This document shows positions 17,173-25,052 of a stretch of 64,000 bases of DNA, piece after piece. This DNA is from DATAUD01 sp036501665. GTDB lineage: Bacteria > Verrucomicrobiota > Verrucomicrobiia > Limisphaerales > Palsa-1400. Under the pieces are notes generated by a model. That model ran no database searches. It worked only from the letters and a program-made list of their open reading frames with translations, and was not told the DNA's origin. A program made the translations under genes and the position numbers. The DNA lies in the NCBI GenBank assembly GCA_036501665.1, contig DASXZW010000124.1, positions 16,314 to 80,313 of the forward strand, in the 5' to 3' direction. How positions within the stretch are numbered: position 1 is the first letter of the stretch; each line of letters starts with the position of its first letter.

Positions 17173-18980
17173 ATATTTTTCTGGAAGACACACTGCGTTG
17201 CGGGAATGGGAAACGGCCACACGGAACTGATTTGACCGGAGAGAATGAAGGGAAGACGGGGAATTTAACAGGAGGGAGCAGGGAAGGGAATGGGAATTAT
17301 GGGAATCATATGAAGGATGGGAGGAATGAGAAGGATTATGCGGTTGGGATGATGGGGATTTTGGGGACCAAAAATGGGCGGCGACGCAGCACCGCCCTAC
17401 CGGAGAATGTTTTTTTGGGGAATGAGGGGGAAGGGTTGGATGAGGCGGGGTGGGCTTTGATTGCGCCGTTTGGGGAGCATCCGAAGTCGCGGCTTGTCAA
17501 GAAGAGTGGGCGGGTGGTGGAGGAGAAGTTTATCCAGGTGTTGGACAATGAATCGGCGGACCGGTTGTTGTCGCGGGAGAATTCGCTGTTCCGGCGCATT
17601 CGCAGGGCGATGGTGGGGGTCCCGGTTTATAGGGGGCATCCGGATTTGAAGGATTATGCGCCAGAAACGGCGGGGGCTTTTTCCAGGAAGGAGATTATTG
17701 GGACGATTGACCGGTTGAGGAAGACGGGGCGCGGGATTGAGGCGCATTTCGTCTTGACGCCAGCGGGGGCAGACGCGGTGGAGCGGGAGGGTTGCAAGTA
17801 TCCGAGCGCGTTGTGGTTTGCGCAGCCGATTGGGCGGCGCGGGGAGGCGACGTTGGCGAGGCCGTTTAAGCTTTTGTCGGCGGGGTTGACGGCGCATCCG
17901 AATATTTGCGGGGTGGAGTCTTTGGCGAATGCGACGGTTGGGGAATTAGGAATTAAGAATGAAGAATTAGGAAGTGAGAACGGAGGCCACGGACAGGATG
18001 AACAGGATGGACTGGATAGGGAACGAGGAATGACTTCTGAAAGGAACCACGGATCGCACGGATCAGATCGAAAAAAAAGAGACAAAGTGAAAAGTGAATC
18101 TGAGGCGTTCGTTGGTGGAGAATTAGGGGCCTCCTCTCCCCGGCCCTCTCCTCCACAAAGTGGAGGAGAGGGAGTTGAAGAAGGTTGCGGTGGTCACGGA
18201 GTTGAGCGGAGTGCGGGGGTTTTGGGGGCGGTTATTGCGGAGGAGTCTGGAACAAGTGGACTCAGTGGACTGCGTGGACTGCGTGGACAGGATGGACAGG
18301 ATGTCCTGCAGAACGAACAAAGTGGGCAGGCCGGAAAACGCGGGGTGGGGGTGGATTTAAATAAAGGAGATGAGATGAAGATGATTGCGGGGTGGTTGGT
18401 GGCTCAGGGGGCGGCTTTGGCGAATTCGGAAAGCCCAACTGAATCTCAGGTTCTTGGGGCGCTTCAGAAACTTCACACGGACAGGGCGGGTGAAGTGTTG
18501 AGCCTGGGGAATGAGAAATCCTCCCTGGCCGGCGAAAATGAGCAGTTGAAGTCGGAGGTTTCGCGGCTGAGTTCGGCGGGCGCGGCGCTGGAGAATGAGC
18601 GGGCGGATTTGGGGGCGCAATTGGCGATTTTGAAATCGGGCCGCGCGACGGCGGTGGTCGATCTGGCCATCGCCCGCGGCAAGCTGAACGTTGCCGAGCG
18701 GGCGGCGCGTATTGAGTCGCTGGCGAACGCGGCGGATTTCGAGAAGGACTCTTCGGCGCTGCTGGCTTCGGCGACGCGGTATCGAACGGCAGGGAGCACG
18801 GAGAGCGGCAAGGTTCTCTCGAATGAGGGGACGGAGTCGGATGCGCGCGCGGAGTATTGCGCGTCGGTGGAGCGACATATGAAAGAGACGGGGGAGACTG
18901 ACCCGATCAAGGCGCATCACGCGGTGATGCAGGGGAATCCGGGTCTGGCGGAAAAGCTGAAGGCGCGGGGGCAGGCATAG
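17169..18980 (+). CDS. Mu I-like capsid maturation protease with C-terminal scaffold region
   Basis: The 603-residue product has three parts. Residues about 80-260 resemble the Mu-like prophage I protein, the head-maturation protease: ALIAPFGEHP, GVPVYRGHPDLKDY, GTIDRLRKTGRGIEAHFVL, YPSALWF, KLLSAGLTAHP. Residues about 260-400 are a linker made of translated dispersed repeats (AATTAG units, the CTCCTCTCC palindrome, GTGGAC units). Residues 403-603 are helical and coiled-coil-prone, as expected of a scaffold. In Mu the scaffold Z is translated from an internal start inside gene I, and the same arrangement is visible here. The N-terminal 75 residues are again repeat-derived. The fold of the protease is inferred from family resemblance. 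Confidence 0.75.
   Translation: MNIFLEDTLRCGNGKRPHGTDLTGENEGKTGNLTGGSREGNGNYGNHMKDGRNEKDYAVGMMGILGTKNGRRRSTALPENVFLGNEGEGLDEAGWALIAPFGEHPKSRLVKKSGRVVEEKFIQVLDNESADRLLSRENSLFRRIRRAMVGVPVYRGHPDLKDYAPETAGAFSRKEIIGTIDRLRKTGRGIEAHFVLTPAGADAVEREGCKYPSALWFAQPIGRRGEATLARPFKLLSAGLTAHPNICGVESLANATVGELGIKNEELGSENGGHGQDEQDGLDRERGMTSERNHGSHGSDRKKRDKVKSESEAFVGGELGASSPRPSPPQSGGEGVEEGCGGHGVERSAGVLGAVIAEESGTSGLSGLRGLRGQDGQDVLQNEQSGQAGKRGVGVDLNKGDEMKMIAGWLVAQGAALANSESPTESQVLGALQKLHTDRAGEVLSLGNEKSSLAGENEQLKSEVSRLSSAGAALENERADLGAQLAILKSGRATAVVDLAIARGKLNVAERAARIESLANAADFEKDSSALLASATRYRTAGSTESGKVLSNEGTESDARAEYCASVERHMKETGETDPIKAHHAVMQGNPGLAEKLKARGQA
18131..18175. repeat. CTCCTCTCC palindrome, copy inside the protease gene
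   Basis: CTCCTCTCCCCGGCCCTCTC and the following arm form a hairpin (CTCTCCTCCAC...GTGGAGGAGAG). Related copies lie at 19381-19424, 34134-34180 and 38627-38668. This copy is read in frame by the I-like protease gene. Confidence 0.8.
18364..18369 (+). promoter_or_regulatory. Internal ribosome binding site for the nested scaffold
   Basis: AAGGAG lies five bases before an in-frame ATG at 18375, inside the protease gene and exactly at the border between the repeat linker and the helical C-terminal region. Confidence 0.6.
18375..18980 (+). CDS. Nested scaffold protein (Z-like), internal start of the protease gene
   Basis: In frame with the larger protein, an ATG with a good ribosome site would give a separate 201-residue product starting MKMIAGWLVAQGAALAN. 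It is mainly helical: a Leu/Glu-rich coiled coil (residues about 30-85, SLGNEKSSLAGENEQLKSEV and following) and then a C-terminal helical part. A scaffold made as the free C-terminal piece of the protease gene is known for phage Mu (I/Z) and similar phages. Here it is inferred from the ribosome site and the domain border. The final residues (HHAVMQGNPGLAEKLKARGQ) resemble C-termini of phage scaffold proteins. Confidence 0.6.
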   Translation: MKMIAGWLVAQGAALANSESPTESQVLGALQKLHTDRAGEVLSLGNEKSSLAGENEQLKSEVSRLSSAGAALENERADLGAQLAILKSGRATAVVDLAIARGKLNVAERAARIESLANAADFEKDSSALLASATRYRTAGSTESGKVLSNEGTESDARAEYCASVERHMKETGETDPIKAHHAVMQGNPGLAEKLKARGQA

Positions 18981-19087
18981 GGTCAGGAGCATGAACATAG
19001 ACTGGGGAATGGGAAGAATGGGACGCATGGGATGGATGGGATGCGGAGGCAATCTTAGTTAAATCATCAACTGAAGGGAAATTGGAC

Positions 19088-19327
19088 ATGGCTAAGGAAA
19101 ATTCAACACGAGGGGTTTCGGAATCCACGGACGCGACGCTGGCTTCGGCCCAGGCGGAGAATGCGGCTTTGAAGGCGCGCATCGCGGAAATGGAATCGGC
19201 GAAGTCGCAGAACGAGGCGGATGAGACGTTGATTGTCGCGAAGATGACGAAGGGGCTGCGAAGGGAGCAGGCGAGGGCGGTGATTTTGCGGCAGCGGGAG
19301 TATGACAAGAGGAGAATTAAGAATTAG
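19088..19327 (+). CDS. Small coiled-coil phage-block protein
   Basis: The 79-residue product (MAKENSTRGVSESTDATLAS...) has a heptad-rich helix over residues about 15-45 (AQAENAALKARIAEMES) and a basic C-terminus with QARAVILRQREYDKRR. No family is recognised. It lies between the protease/scaffold and the decoration protein, so an assembly or DNA-binding role is possible. It starts at ATG 19088 with no strong ribosome site. Its stop runs straight into AATTAG repeat sequence. Confidence 0.6.
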   Translation: MAKENSTRGVSESTDATLASAQAENAALKARIAEMESAKSQNEADETLIVAKMTKGLRREQARAVILRQREYDKRRIKN

Positions 19328-19380
19328 GAATATAAAATTCAGAATTCAGGAGACAGAATGAACACGACAGAAAAAGGAAC

Positions 19381-19424
19381 CTCCTCTCCCCTGCCCTCTC
19401 CTCCACTTCGTGGAAGAGAGGGGG
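19381..19424. repeat. CTCCTCTCC palindrome, intergenic copy in phage block
   Basis: CTCCTCTCCCCTGCCCTCTC plus the arm CTCCACTTCGTGGAAGAGAG. It is the same family as 18131-18175 and is followed at about 19441-19480 by several GTGGAC units. Confidence 0.75.
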
Positions 19425-19522
19425 TTGTGAGGAGGCGAGACAGAGTGGACCTAGTGGACAGAGTGGACAGGATGGAAACAGAGGGTGGAAGTCGGAGATT
19501 TGAAAAATACAGAAGAGTGATT

Positions 19523-19597
19523 ATGAAAAAAATGGTTATGGGACTGAAATTTTTTGGGAACGCGGTGCGTTTTCCGGGAGCGGCGAAATCAAGTTAA
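19523..19597 (+). CDS. 24-residue peptide resembling the N-terminus of the next gene
   Basis: The peptide MKKMVMGLKFFGNAVRFPGA (plus AKSS) lines up with the start of the following protein, MKKLLLTIKHQWNAMQYPGA, with the same MKK, NA and PGA positions. It looks like a partial duplication or a decayed copy of that gene's start, with AATTAG repeats after the stop. Expression is uncertain. Confidence 0.35.
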   Translation: MKKMVMGLKFFGNAVRFPGAAKSS

Positions 19598-19623
19598 GAA
19601 TTAGGAATTAAGAATTAAGATTT

Positions 19624-20145
19624 ATGAAAAAATTACTTTTGACAATCAAACATCAATGGAATGCGATGCAGTATCCTGGAGCTGTTGCCTTGGGGAATGA
19701 GCTTGCGGGGATGTTTGATCATGCGCGGGAGACGTTGCAGGTGGATCCGGCGATCTCGTTGCCGGTGGCGAGCAAGTATCTGGTGTATGAGCGCGGGTCA
19801 ACAATTCATTACGCGAAGCCGACGGCGGGGACGAACGTGCCGCTGGGGACTTCGCCGGATGCGCCTTATCAGATCGGCGATTTTCTGGATGTGGAGCGGT
19901 TTGGTTCTTCGGACGGGACGCAGTTGGGTTACAGCGCGGGGGCGATCACGGTGGATCATTTGGTGGGGTCGGCTGCGGGCGGCCTGGTGCAGGATGTGAC
20001 GGGCGCGGCGAATGGGACTTACTGGGTGATCGGGCGGGCGTTGAAGACGGTTTCGGCGGCGAATCAGGAGCTCAGTTTTTTGCCGTGTCCGCCGTATCAG
20101 GTGACGGTGTCGAGCGGGGTGTTGTCTTACGGGGCGCCGGCTTGA
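19624..20145 (+). CDS. Probable capsid decoration protein (DUF2190-like)
   Basis: The 173-residue product is rich in short beta-strands. It has the pattern of DUF2190-type head decoration proteins, which sit beside the protease and capsid genes in Mu-like and lambda-like phages: YLVYERGSTIHYAKPTAGTN, IGDFLDVERFGSSDGTQLGY, TYWVIGRALKTV. It is placed between the scaffold and the probable major capsid gene, as expected. The N-terminal 25 residues are helical (MKKLLLTIKHQWNAMQYPGA) and are partly repeated in the tiny frame just upstream. Family assignment is by resemblance only. Confidence 0.6.
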   Translation: MKKLLLTIKHQWNAMQYPGAVALGNELAGMFDHARETLQVDPAISLPVASKYLVYERGSTIHYAKPTAGTNVPLGTSPDAPYQIGDFLDVERFGSSDGTQLGYSAGAITVDHLVGSAAGGLVQDVTGAANGTYWVIGRALKTVSAANQELSFLPCPPYQVTVSSGVLSYGAPA

Positions 20146-20190
20146 AGACACAATATTGATGACAAGGAGTTGGGGTGTGAAGACAAAAAA

Positions 20191-20242
20191 ACGGATGGCG
20201 AGACGCCATCCGCGGCGACCGGGACGGTCGCGCTCCCCGGGC
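20191..20242. repeat. GCGAGACGCC palindromic repeat
   Basis: ACGGATGGCGAGACGCCATC, followed by CGCGGCGACCGGGACGGTCG and CGCTCCCCGG, forms two short hairpins. A close copy lies at 38876-38925 and a variant at 33415-33465 inside a coding region. It occupies the gap before the major capsid gene. Confidence 0.75.
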
Positions 20243-20279
20243 AAAACTGAAAAGAAGAAAAAATAATCACTAAGAACGA

Positions 20280-21338
20280 ATGAAAGATCCAATTGTACTT
20301 TCCAATGCGGCGCGGTCGGCGGCGCTGGAATCGATAGGGGTGGCGGTGGGGAACGAGTTTGGGCCGGCGGCGGGCGGGTGGAACAGCGGCGGAGCGCAGC
20401 ACGGGCAGGTTTGCATGGCGAACGATTCGTTGTTGCGGCAGTCGGAGTATATCGAGGAGTTGACGGCGTTTGCGATCAGTTATGACTCGATGGTGGGGAA
20501 TCGGTTGCGGCAGTTGCGGGACATGCTGGCTCCCCCGCGTCCGAGCAACAGCCGCATTGTGCGCTTGACTGTGTATGACGAGAGCGAGCCGTGGCAGACG
20601 GTGGATTACACGTCGATCAAGCGGAGCGCGCTGGCGGATTTCATGCGGGTTCGGCAGCGGACAGCAACGAAGGTGGATTTGCAGGTGCCGAACCGGGGTT
20701 TGACGGTTTTGCTTGACAGGGACCAGCTTCGGGACAAGCCGGAGTGGCAGCAGGTCCACACGAAGTGGCTGATTGATTTGATGACGCGAGCGACGGTGTT
20801 GGAGGCGGTGTCGTTGCTGGAAGCGGCGGCGACGGTTTCGAGCACGACTTGGGGGAGTTCGAGCAACCCGGATTTGGAGTTGAAGGAGGATATTCTGAGT
20901 TTGGCGAACACGACGGGGTTTTATCCTTCGGTGGCGATTTACGGGGACCAGGCGGCGTTGAAGCGGCAGACGTCTTACGAGGCGCAGTTGAACGCGGGCG
21001 CGTTGGCGCGGGCGGGGCAGTTCACGGAGGAACAAGTCGCGACGGCGATCGGGGTGGATCGCTGCATCATTAACGCGGAGCGTTACCAGCAGTCCAGTGG
21101 AACGACGAAGCAGGAGATCATCGGAAGCAATGTACTGTTGTTCACGAGCATCGAGAGCGATGGGCCGATGGATGCGAGCAACTTGGTGCGGCAGGTGGCG
21201 AACGCGGCTTACGGCGGCGGGGAGTACGCGGTGTATATCACGGAGATCGGGGCAAAATTGATCGGGTTGACGGTGGAGAATTACGAGTATCTCCATTTGC
21301 AGCATACGACGGGGATTCAGCAGGTGCAGGTGAGTTAG
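20280..21338 (+). CDS. Probable major capsid protein
   Basis: The 352-residue product is the best candidate for the major capsid protein. It has the right length and position (after portal, protease/scaffold and decoration), a long helix with TRATVLEAVSLLEAAATV (about residues 165-182) like the spine region of HK97-fold capsids, and a strand-rich C-terminus (NVLLFTSIES, YAVYITEIGAKLIGLTVENY). The N-terminus KDPIVLSNAARSAALESIGVA could be a delta domain or a cleavage region. I cannot see a formal family motif, so the fold is inferred from context and pattern. A structure prediction would settle it. Confidence 0.65.
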   Translation: MKDPIVLSNAARSAALESIGVAVGNEFGPAAGGWNSGGAQHGQVCMANDSLLRQSEYIEELTAFAISYDSMVGNRLRQLRDMLAPPRPSNSRIVRLTVYDESEPWQTVDYTSIKRSALADFMRVRQRTATKVDLQVPNRGLTVLLDRDQLRDKPEWQQVHTKWLIDLMTRATVLEAVSLLEAAATVSSTTWGSSSNPDLELKEDILSLANTTGFYPSVAIYGDQAALKRQTSYEAQLNAGALARAGQFTEEQVATAIGVDRCIINAERYQQSSGTTKQEIIGSNVLLFTSIESDGPMDASNLVRQVANAAYGGGEYAVYITEIGAKLIGLTVENYEYLHLQHTTGIQQVQVS

Positions 21339-21394
21339 GGCGGTGCGATGAGGCGCCGGCGCGGGTGGAGGTTGCCCGTGCCGGCGCGCGCCAA

Positions 21395-21442
21395 AATTAA
21401 GAATTAGGAATTAGGAATTAAGAATTCAGGAGTCAGAATTCG
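21395..21442. repeat. AATTAG/GAATTC low-complexity spacer repeat
   Basis: AATTAAGAATTAGGAATTAG followed by GAATTAAGAATTCAGGAGTC. Similar runs lie at about 17941-17975 (in frame), 19314-19356, 19593-19623, 22645-22685, 23684-23715, 24252-24325, 28913-28930 and 31265-31322. I noticed this type only inside the phage block. Confidence 0.8.
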
Positions 21443-21479
21443 GAAGCGGCGGAGCGGAGAGAGTTTGGGAAATTTTTTT

Positions 21480-21923
21480 ATGTGGAATGTTTTGGGCACG
21501 ACGGATGTTACGGCGGAGATTTTGCCGGATGAGGTGAATGCGTTGAATGCGGTTCAGGGCTCGACGGGTGTGCTTGCGGGGATTTTGGCAAATGTGATCG
21601 CCGAGGTCCAGGCGAGTGTATTGGTGGGCGGAAATCAGATCGGGCAGAGCGGGACTGTGCCGGACCAGATTCGGGAGGATGTGATCGCAATGGCGCGGTG
21701 GAAGTGGTTTTCGTCGTTGCCGAAGACGGATTTGCAGAGCGATTTTCGGCGTCAACAATATGATGAGGCGATGAAGCGCCTGGCGGCGATTCGCAAGGGG
21801 GAGGAGAAGGTGGAGGTTCCGCTGAATCCGCAGAATGTGACAGGGCCGAGTTTTCGGGTGGAGATGGTGCGGCGGGGGCATCGGATGGATACGCATTCGT
21901 TTGACACTTTGGGGGAGACATGA
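21480..21923 (+). CDS. Head-tail adaptor, gp36/DUF1320-like
   Basis: The 147-residue product resembles the gp36-like (DUF1320) proteins of Mu-like phages: an N-terminal VTAEILPDEVNALNA segment, a helical region, a conserved IREDVIAMARWKWFSSLP stretch, and a run of helices. These proteins connect capsid and tail. ATG at 21480 is preferred over a weak TTG 15 bases upstream. The stop overlaps the next start (ATGA). Distance and order after the capsid gene support the call. Confidence 0.65.
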   Translation: MWNVLGTTDVTAEILPDEVNALNAVQGSTGVLAGILANVIAEVQASVLVGGNQIGQSGTVPDQIREDVIAMARWKWFSSLPKTDLQSDFRRQQYDEAMKRLAAIRKGEEKVEVPLNPQNVTGPSFRVEMVRRGHRMDTHSFDTLGET

Positions 21924-22639
21924 GCGTGGCGTCGTTGATTGAGTCGGTGCAGCCGGATGTTTGCGGGAAGCTGCTGAGCGAGGCGTATTTCGCGAATGTG
22001 GCGATTTTCGCGGTGCGAGAGAAGCGGCTGGATACGGAGGTGAACCGGGCGTTGTCGGGTTTGCAAGGGCGGAGTGGGAAGGGCGGCGCGACGATCGAGG
22101 TGCTAATGCCGACGTTGAAGACGGCGTTGCCGGACTCGACGGGGCCGGTGTGCGTGCTGGAGCAGACGTTCATCGTGAAGGAGCAGCCGACGGTGAATCT
22201 GGGCGCGAACGGGACGGGGCTGACGTGCGAGGAGATCGCGGTGAATCTGGCGCAGACGTTTCAGTTGTTTTTCTTCGGCGGGCCGATGCAGGGATTTTAT
22301 GCGGCACCGGCGTTTTACAAGTATGTGAACGACGGGAAGGAGAAGGCGTTTGTGGCGATTGAGGTGACTCTACACGCGACGTTCGTATTGACGGCGTTGC
22401 AACGGACGGTTGGGCCGGCGGCGGCGGCGGCGGCGCAGACTGTTACTTTGACGGATTTACAGCCGGGGGGCGGGAGCGCGATTTATTATACGACGGACGG
22501 AAGTTTTCCGGGGAGCGGGAATGGGAAGGCGGCGCTTTACGTCGGGCCGTTTACGGTGGCGAGCGGGACGGTTGTCCGGACGGCGGCGTATAACGGAAGT
22601 TTGCAGGGGAGCATGGTGGATACTTTTTTGGTGACGTAG
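21920..22639 (+). CDS. Phage tail-completion-like protein with a chitobiase-type C-terminal domain
   Basis: The 239-residue product has two parts. Residues 1-160 (SLIESVQPDVCGKLLSEAYF, ATIEVLMPTLKTALPDS, FFFGGPMQGFYAAPAFYK) look like a head-tail or tail-completion protein. Residues about 165-239, after an alanine linker, form a chitobiase C-terminal-type domain (IYYTTDGSFPG, then LYVGPFTVASGTVVRTAAYN). The same domain occurs in the two host cytochromes at 5339-12486. Domain sharing between a virion-type protein and host secreted proteins is notable and suggests host acquisition of the tip. It is coupled to the previous gene by a four-base overlap. Confidence 0.6.
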   Translation: MSVASLIESVQPDVCGKLLSEAYFANVAIFAVREKRLDTEVNRALSGLQGRSGKGGATIEVLMPTLKTALPDSTGPVCVLEQTFIVKEQPTVNLGANGTGLTCEEIAVNLAQTFQLFFFGGPMQGFYAAPAFYKYVNDGKEKAFVAIEVTLHATFVLTALQRTVGPAAAAAAQTVTLTDLQPGGGSAIYYTTDGSFPGSGNGKAALYVGPFTVASGTVVRTAAYNGSLQGSMVDTFLVT

Positions 22640-22743
22640 GGGAACAGAATTCAGAAAACAGGATTCAGAATTCAGGAGCCGGAGATTATCAAGCTCTCCT
22701 AGCTATCGGAATCAATACGAATCTAAATTTACCTTAAAACATT

Positions 22744-23679
22744 ATGGCAGTTACACGATCGAGTTTGCTGGGAGGGCCCTGTTATGCGGCGTTTAATGGG
22801 AAGAACATTCAGTTTGTGGGGGATGTTTTGGTGGAGGCACCGGTGGTTTGGGATGATGTTGAGTCGGCGCTTTACGGGAAGATAGATAAGATATACCGGG
22901 ACCTGATAGTCAAGGCGAAGGGGATGCCGAGGTATTATGACACGGCGGCGCTTGCGACGATGTTTCCTTATCTATCGGCTGTGCCGGGGACGGTTTTTCC
23001 TGGGACTAGCGATGTCGGGTGCGCGTTCAATTCTAACAATGGCGACACGGTTTCACTGACGAGCGCGATTGTTGGGAAGATGCCGGATTTTGTGCTGGGG
23101 GTAGGTCATCCTGTTTTAGGGGAGATGGAGTTTTGGGGAGTTATAGGGAATGGGGCTGAACCTTCCAGCGCCACTGCATACTTATCGAAGACTACGGGCG
23201 GGTCTTATAGCAATCCGACAGTGCCTGGAACTGCTTTCATCGGGAACCAGGAGTTTACGGCGTCGTGGGGAAGCGTGCCGGGGTTTTCGTCGTTTCAAGC
23301 ACAGGAGCGGTGGAGTGTGAGTCATGAATTGGACTTGGAGCCGGTGGTTATCCAGGGGCGGACGCGGGCGTTTCGATTGGTGAGTTATCGCGCGATGGCG
23401 AAGTGCAAGCCGCTTGGGCCGACGATGGCGCAGATCGACGCGGCGCTCGGCGCTCAGGGATCGGGAGCGGCTGGCGGGAATCGCGGCAGCGCGAATGGCG
23501 CGAACCTAGTCATCAGCGGAACCTCTAACATGACGGTGACGGTCGGCAATGCGTTCATGGTTGGCGAAGGGTTTGTTTTTGGCAGCAAGCCGTTGCGTTA
23601 CGGGGAGGTTGGATGGGTGAGCAGTCTTAGTGTTGAGAGCGGCGGGGCGCCTAACACACCTGCGCTTGCTCTTGCGTAA
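22744..23679 (+). CDS. Unknown phage-block protein, possible tail tube protein
   Basis: The 311-residue product has no family I recognise. It starts MAVTRSSLLGGPCYAAFNGK and has strand-rich sequence throughout, with LYGKIDKIYRDLIVKAKGMPR and LATMFPYLSAVPGTVFPG in the first third. The middle part (KTTGGSYSNPTVPGTAFIG) and the C-terminus are glycine-rich. Position after head-tail joining genes, length and strand content fit a tail tube or tail sheath-tip protein. This is inference only. It is preceded by about 100 bases of repeat spacer. Confidence 0.55.
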   Translation: MAVTRSSLLGGPCYAAFNGKNIQFVGDVLVEAPVVWDDVESALYGKIDKIYRDLIVKAKGMPRYYDTAALATMFPYLSAVPGTVFPGTSDVGCAFNSNNGDTVSLTSAIVGKMPDFVLGVGHPVLGEMEFWGVIGNGAEPSSATAYLSKTTGGSYSNPTVPGTAFIGNQEFTASWGSVPGFSSFQAQERWSVSHELDLEPVVIQGRTRAFRLVSYRAMAKCKPLGPTMAQIDAALGAQGSGAAGGNRGSANGANLVISGTSNMTVTVGNAFMVGEGFVFGSKPLRYGEVGWVSSLSVESGGAPNTPALALA

Positions 23680-23791
23680 GAACGGGAATTAGGAATTCAA
23701 AATTAAGAATTAAAAACTAATCGCCTGGAAGGGTTGGGTTTGGGTTGAGGGAACGAGAGCAGGTTCAAGAACAGAATTCGGAGGGGATTTG

Positions 23792-24247
23792 ATGAAGGTT
23801 ACTATTACAGCAGCGGGAGGGTCGGTATTTACGCTGGCTGATGACAGTGTGGCGGTGGTGGTCGGTTCGACTTTTGCGGCGGGCGCGGGCGGGCAGATCA
23901 AGGAAGGCTTTGTCAATAAACAGCAGCGGCAAGCTCAGGTGAGTCCCTTGTTTCGAGCGGCGTATGCGTTGTTGATTCCGAGATTCAATCTGAAGAACCG
24001 GTTTTCATTTACGGCACAAAGGAGTTTTCAGACTGTGGAAAGTTGCATTGCGTTTATTGCGTTCCATCCCGATAGCGTCCCGACGAGCGGGGAGGTGGCT
24101 TTGGACAACCAAAGCGCAACAGGACGCATTTTCAGGTATCTCCCGAATGCGGTGGTCGAAACAGTCGAGTGCGCCAAGCATGTGGGGTTGAGCTGCAATT
24201 TCACTTACACGATTTCCGGCAATGGACCGTGGCAGATGGAGCCGTGA
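23792..24247 (+). CDS. Unknown phage-block structural protein
   Basis: The 151-residue product starts at ATG 23792 (MKVTITAAGGSVFTLADDSV), with a GGAG ribosome site nearby. It is mostly strands and lacks a signal peptide. The segment FNLKNRFSFTAQRSFQTVESCIAFI is the most ordered part. It probably pairs with the preceding gene in tail building. No family is recognised. It is flanked by AATTAG/GAATTC spacers on both sides. Confidence 0.55.
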   Translation: MKVTITAAGGSVFTLADDSVAVVVGSTFAAGAGGQIKEGFVNKQQRQAQVSPLFRAAYALLIPRFNLKNRFSFTAQRSFQTVESCIAFIAFHPDSVPTSGEVALDNQSATGRIFRYLPNAVVETVECAKHVGLSCNFTYTISGNGPWQMEP

Positions 24248-24401
24248 ATAGGATATGGAAAACAGAATTCAGGAGTCAGAATCCAGAAGACTGAATCCAA
24301 AAGACGGCAAACAGAAATCAGAAGTTATTTATGGTTGTGTTCAACAATAATTCACCTGTAAGCAAGGTCCGCTGTCAGATTAGCTCCAACATTTTCTCAG
24401 T

Positions 24402-25049
24402 ATGAGCACATCTATAGCGCCGTTACCAATTCGGTTGTTTTGCGACCTGGCCGCTCCTGCGAATCTTTTTGATCTGACGCGGTCGCAGCCGCCGGCGTTC
24501 TATCGCGGGGATGACATCGAGATAGATATAGGCATAGGACAGAATGGCTCCTTGTTTGCGCCGACTATCGCGAGTTCGGGAGCGGGCGGGATAGCTTCGG
24601 TTGCCTGCCAGATTTTCGAGTCGGAGAATGATACGGGTGCTCCGTTGATGAGTGGAACCGTTTCCGCGGCAAGCATGAACCTGGGATTGACGCAGGCGAA
24701 TTGGAATGCAGGAGGGAATGGGAACAGCCACGCGCAAATTATTTTTGCGAACAGCCAGACGGCGATCAGCCTGGGGGGCGCGGCGAGCGTCAATTACTGG
24801 CTGCGCATTACGGCCCAGACGACGGACACCCCGGCGAAAACTATTACGCTGTTGGACGGGCCGATTACCGTTAAAGACGGACCGGTAAGCACCTTAAGCG
24901 CACCGACTTTGGGCGGGGCACGTTTTTTCACGGTGGGGGGCCAGCCAGTCTTTCAGATATTGGACCCAAGCACGGGACTTTATCATACGCTTTCCTGTTA
25001 CAACGATGAAGGAGTGATGGCATTGCAGGTTTCCGACACGGGTTATTAA
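24402..25049 (+). CDS. Unknown phage-block beta-rich protein
   Basis: The 215-residue product starts MSTSIAPLPIRLFCDLAAPA and contains YRGDDIEIDIGIG, SVACQIFESEND and VNYWLRITAQTTDTPAKTITL. Such alternating strand and turn sequence fits a baseplate or fibre-attachment protein. Some phage proteins just upstream of tail fibres have a similar RGD-D-EIDIG pattern, but I could not name a family. The stop is three bases from the tail fibre gene, so the two are likely co-translated. Confidence 0.55.
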   Translation: MSTSIAPLPIRLFCDLAAPANLFDLTRSQPPAFYRGDDIEIDIGIGQNGSLFAPTIASSGAGGIASVACQIFESENDTGAPLMSGTVSAASMNLGLTQANWNAGGNGNSHAQIIFANSQTAISLGGAASVNYWLRITAQTTDTPAKTITLLDGPITVKDGPVSTLSAPTLGGARFFTVGGQPVFQILDPSTGLYHTLSCYNDEGVMALQVSDTGY

Positions 25050-25052
25050 GTT

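Noticed and set aside
19358..19597. 79-codon frame with a palindrome and GTGGAC units
   Set aside because: The first 55 codons are translated repeats; only the final 24 codons (from 19523) are listed, as a possible peptide.
20127..21305. 392-codon minus-strand frame opposite the capsid gene
   Set aside because: Arg/His/Pro-rich translation typical of an antisense shadow; the plus-strand gene fits the block order.
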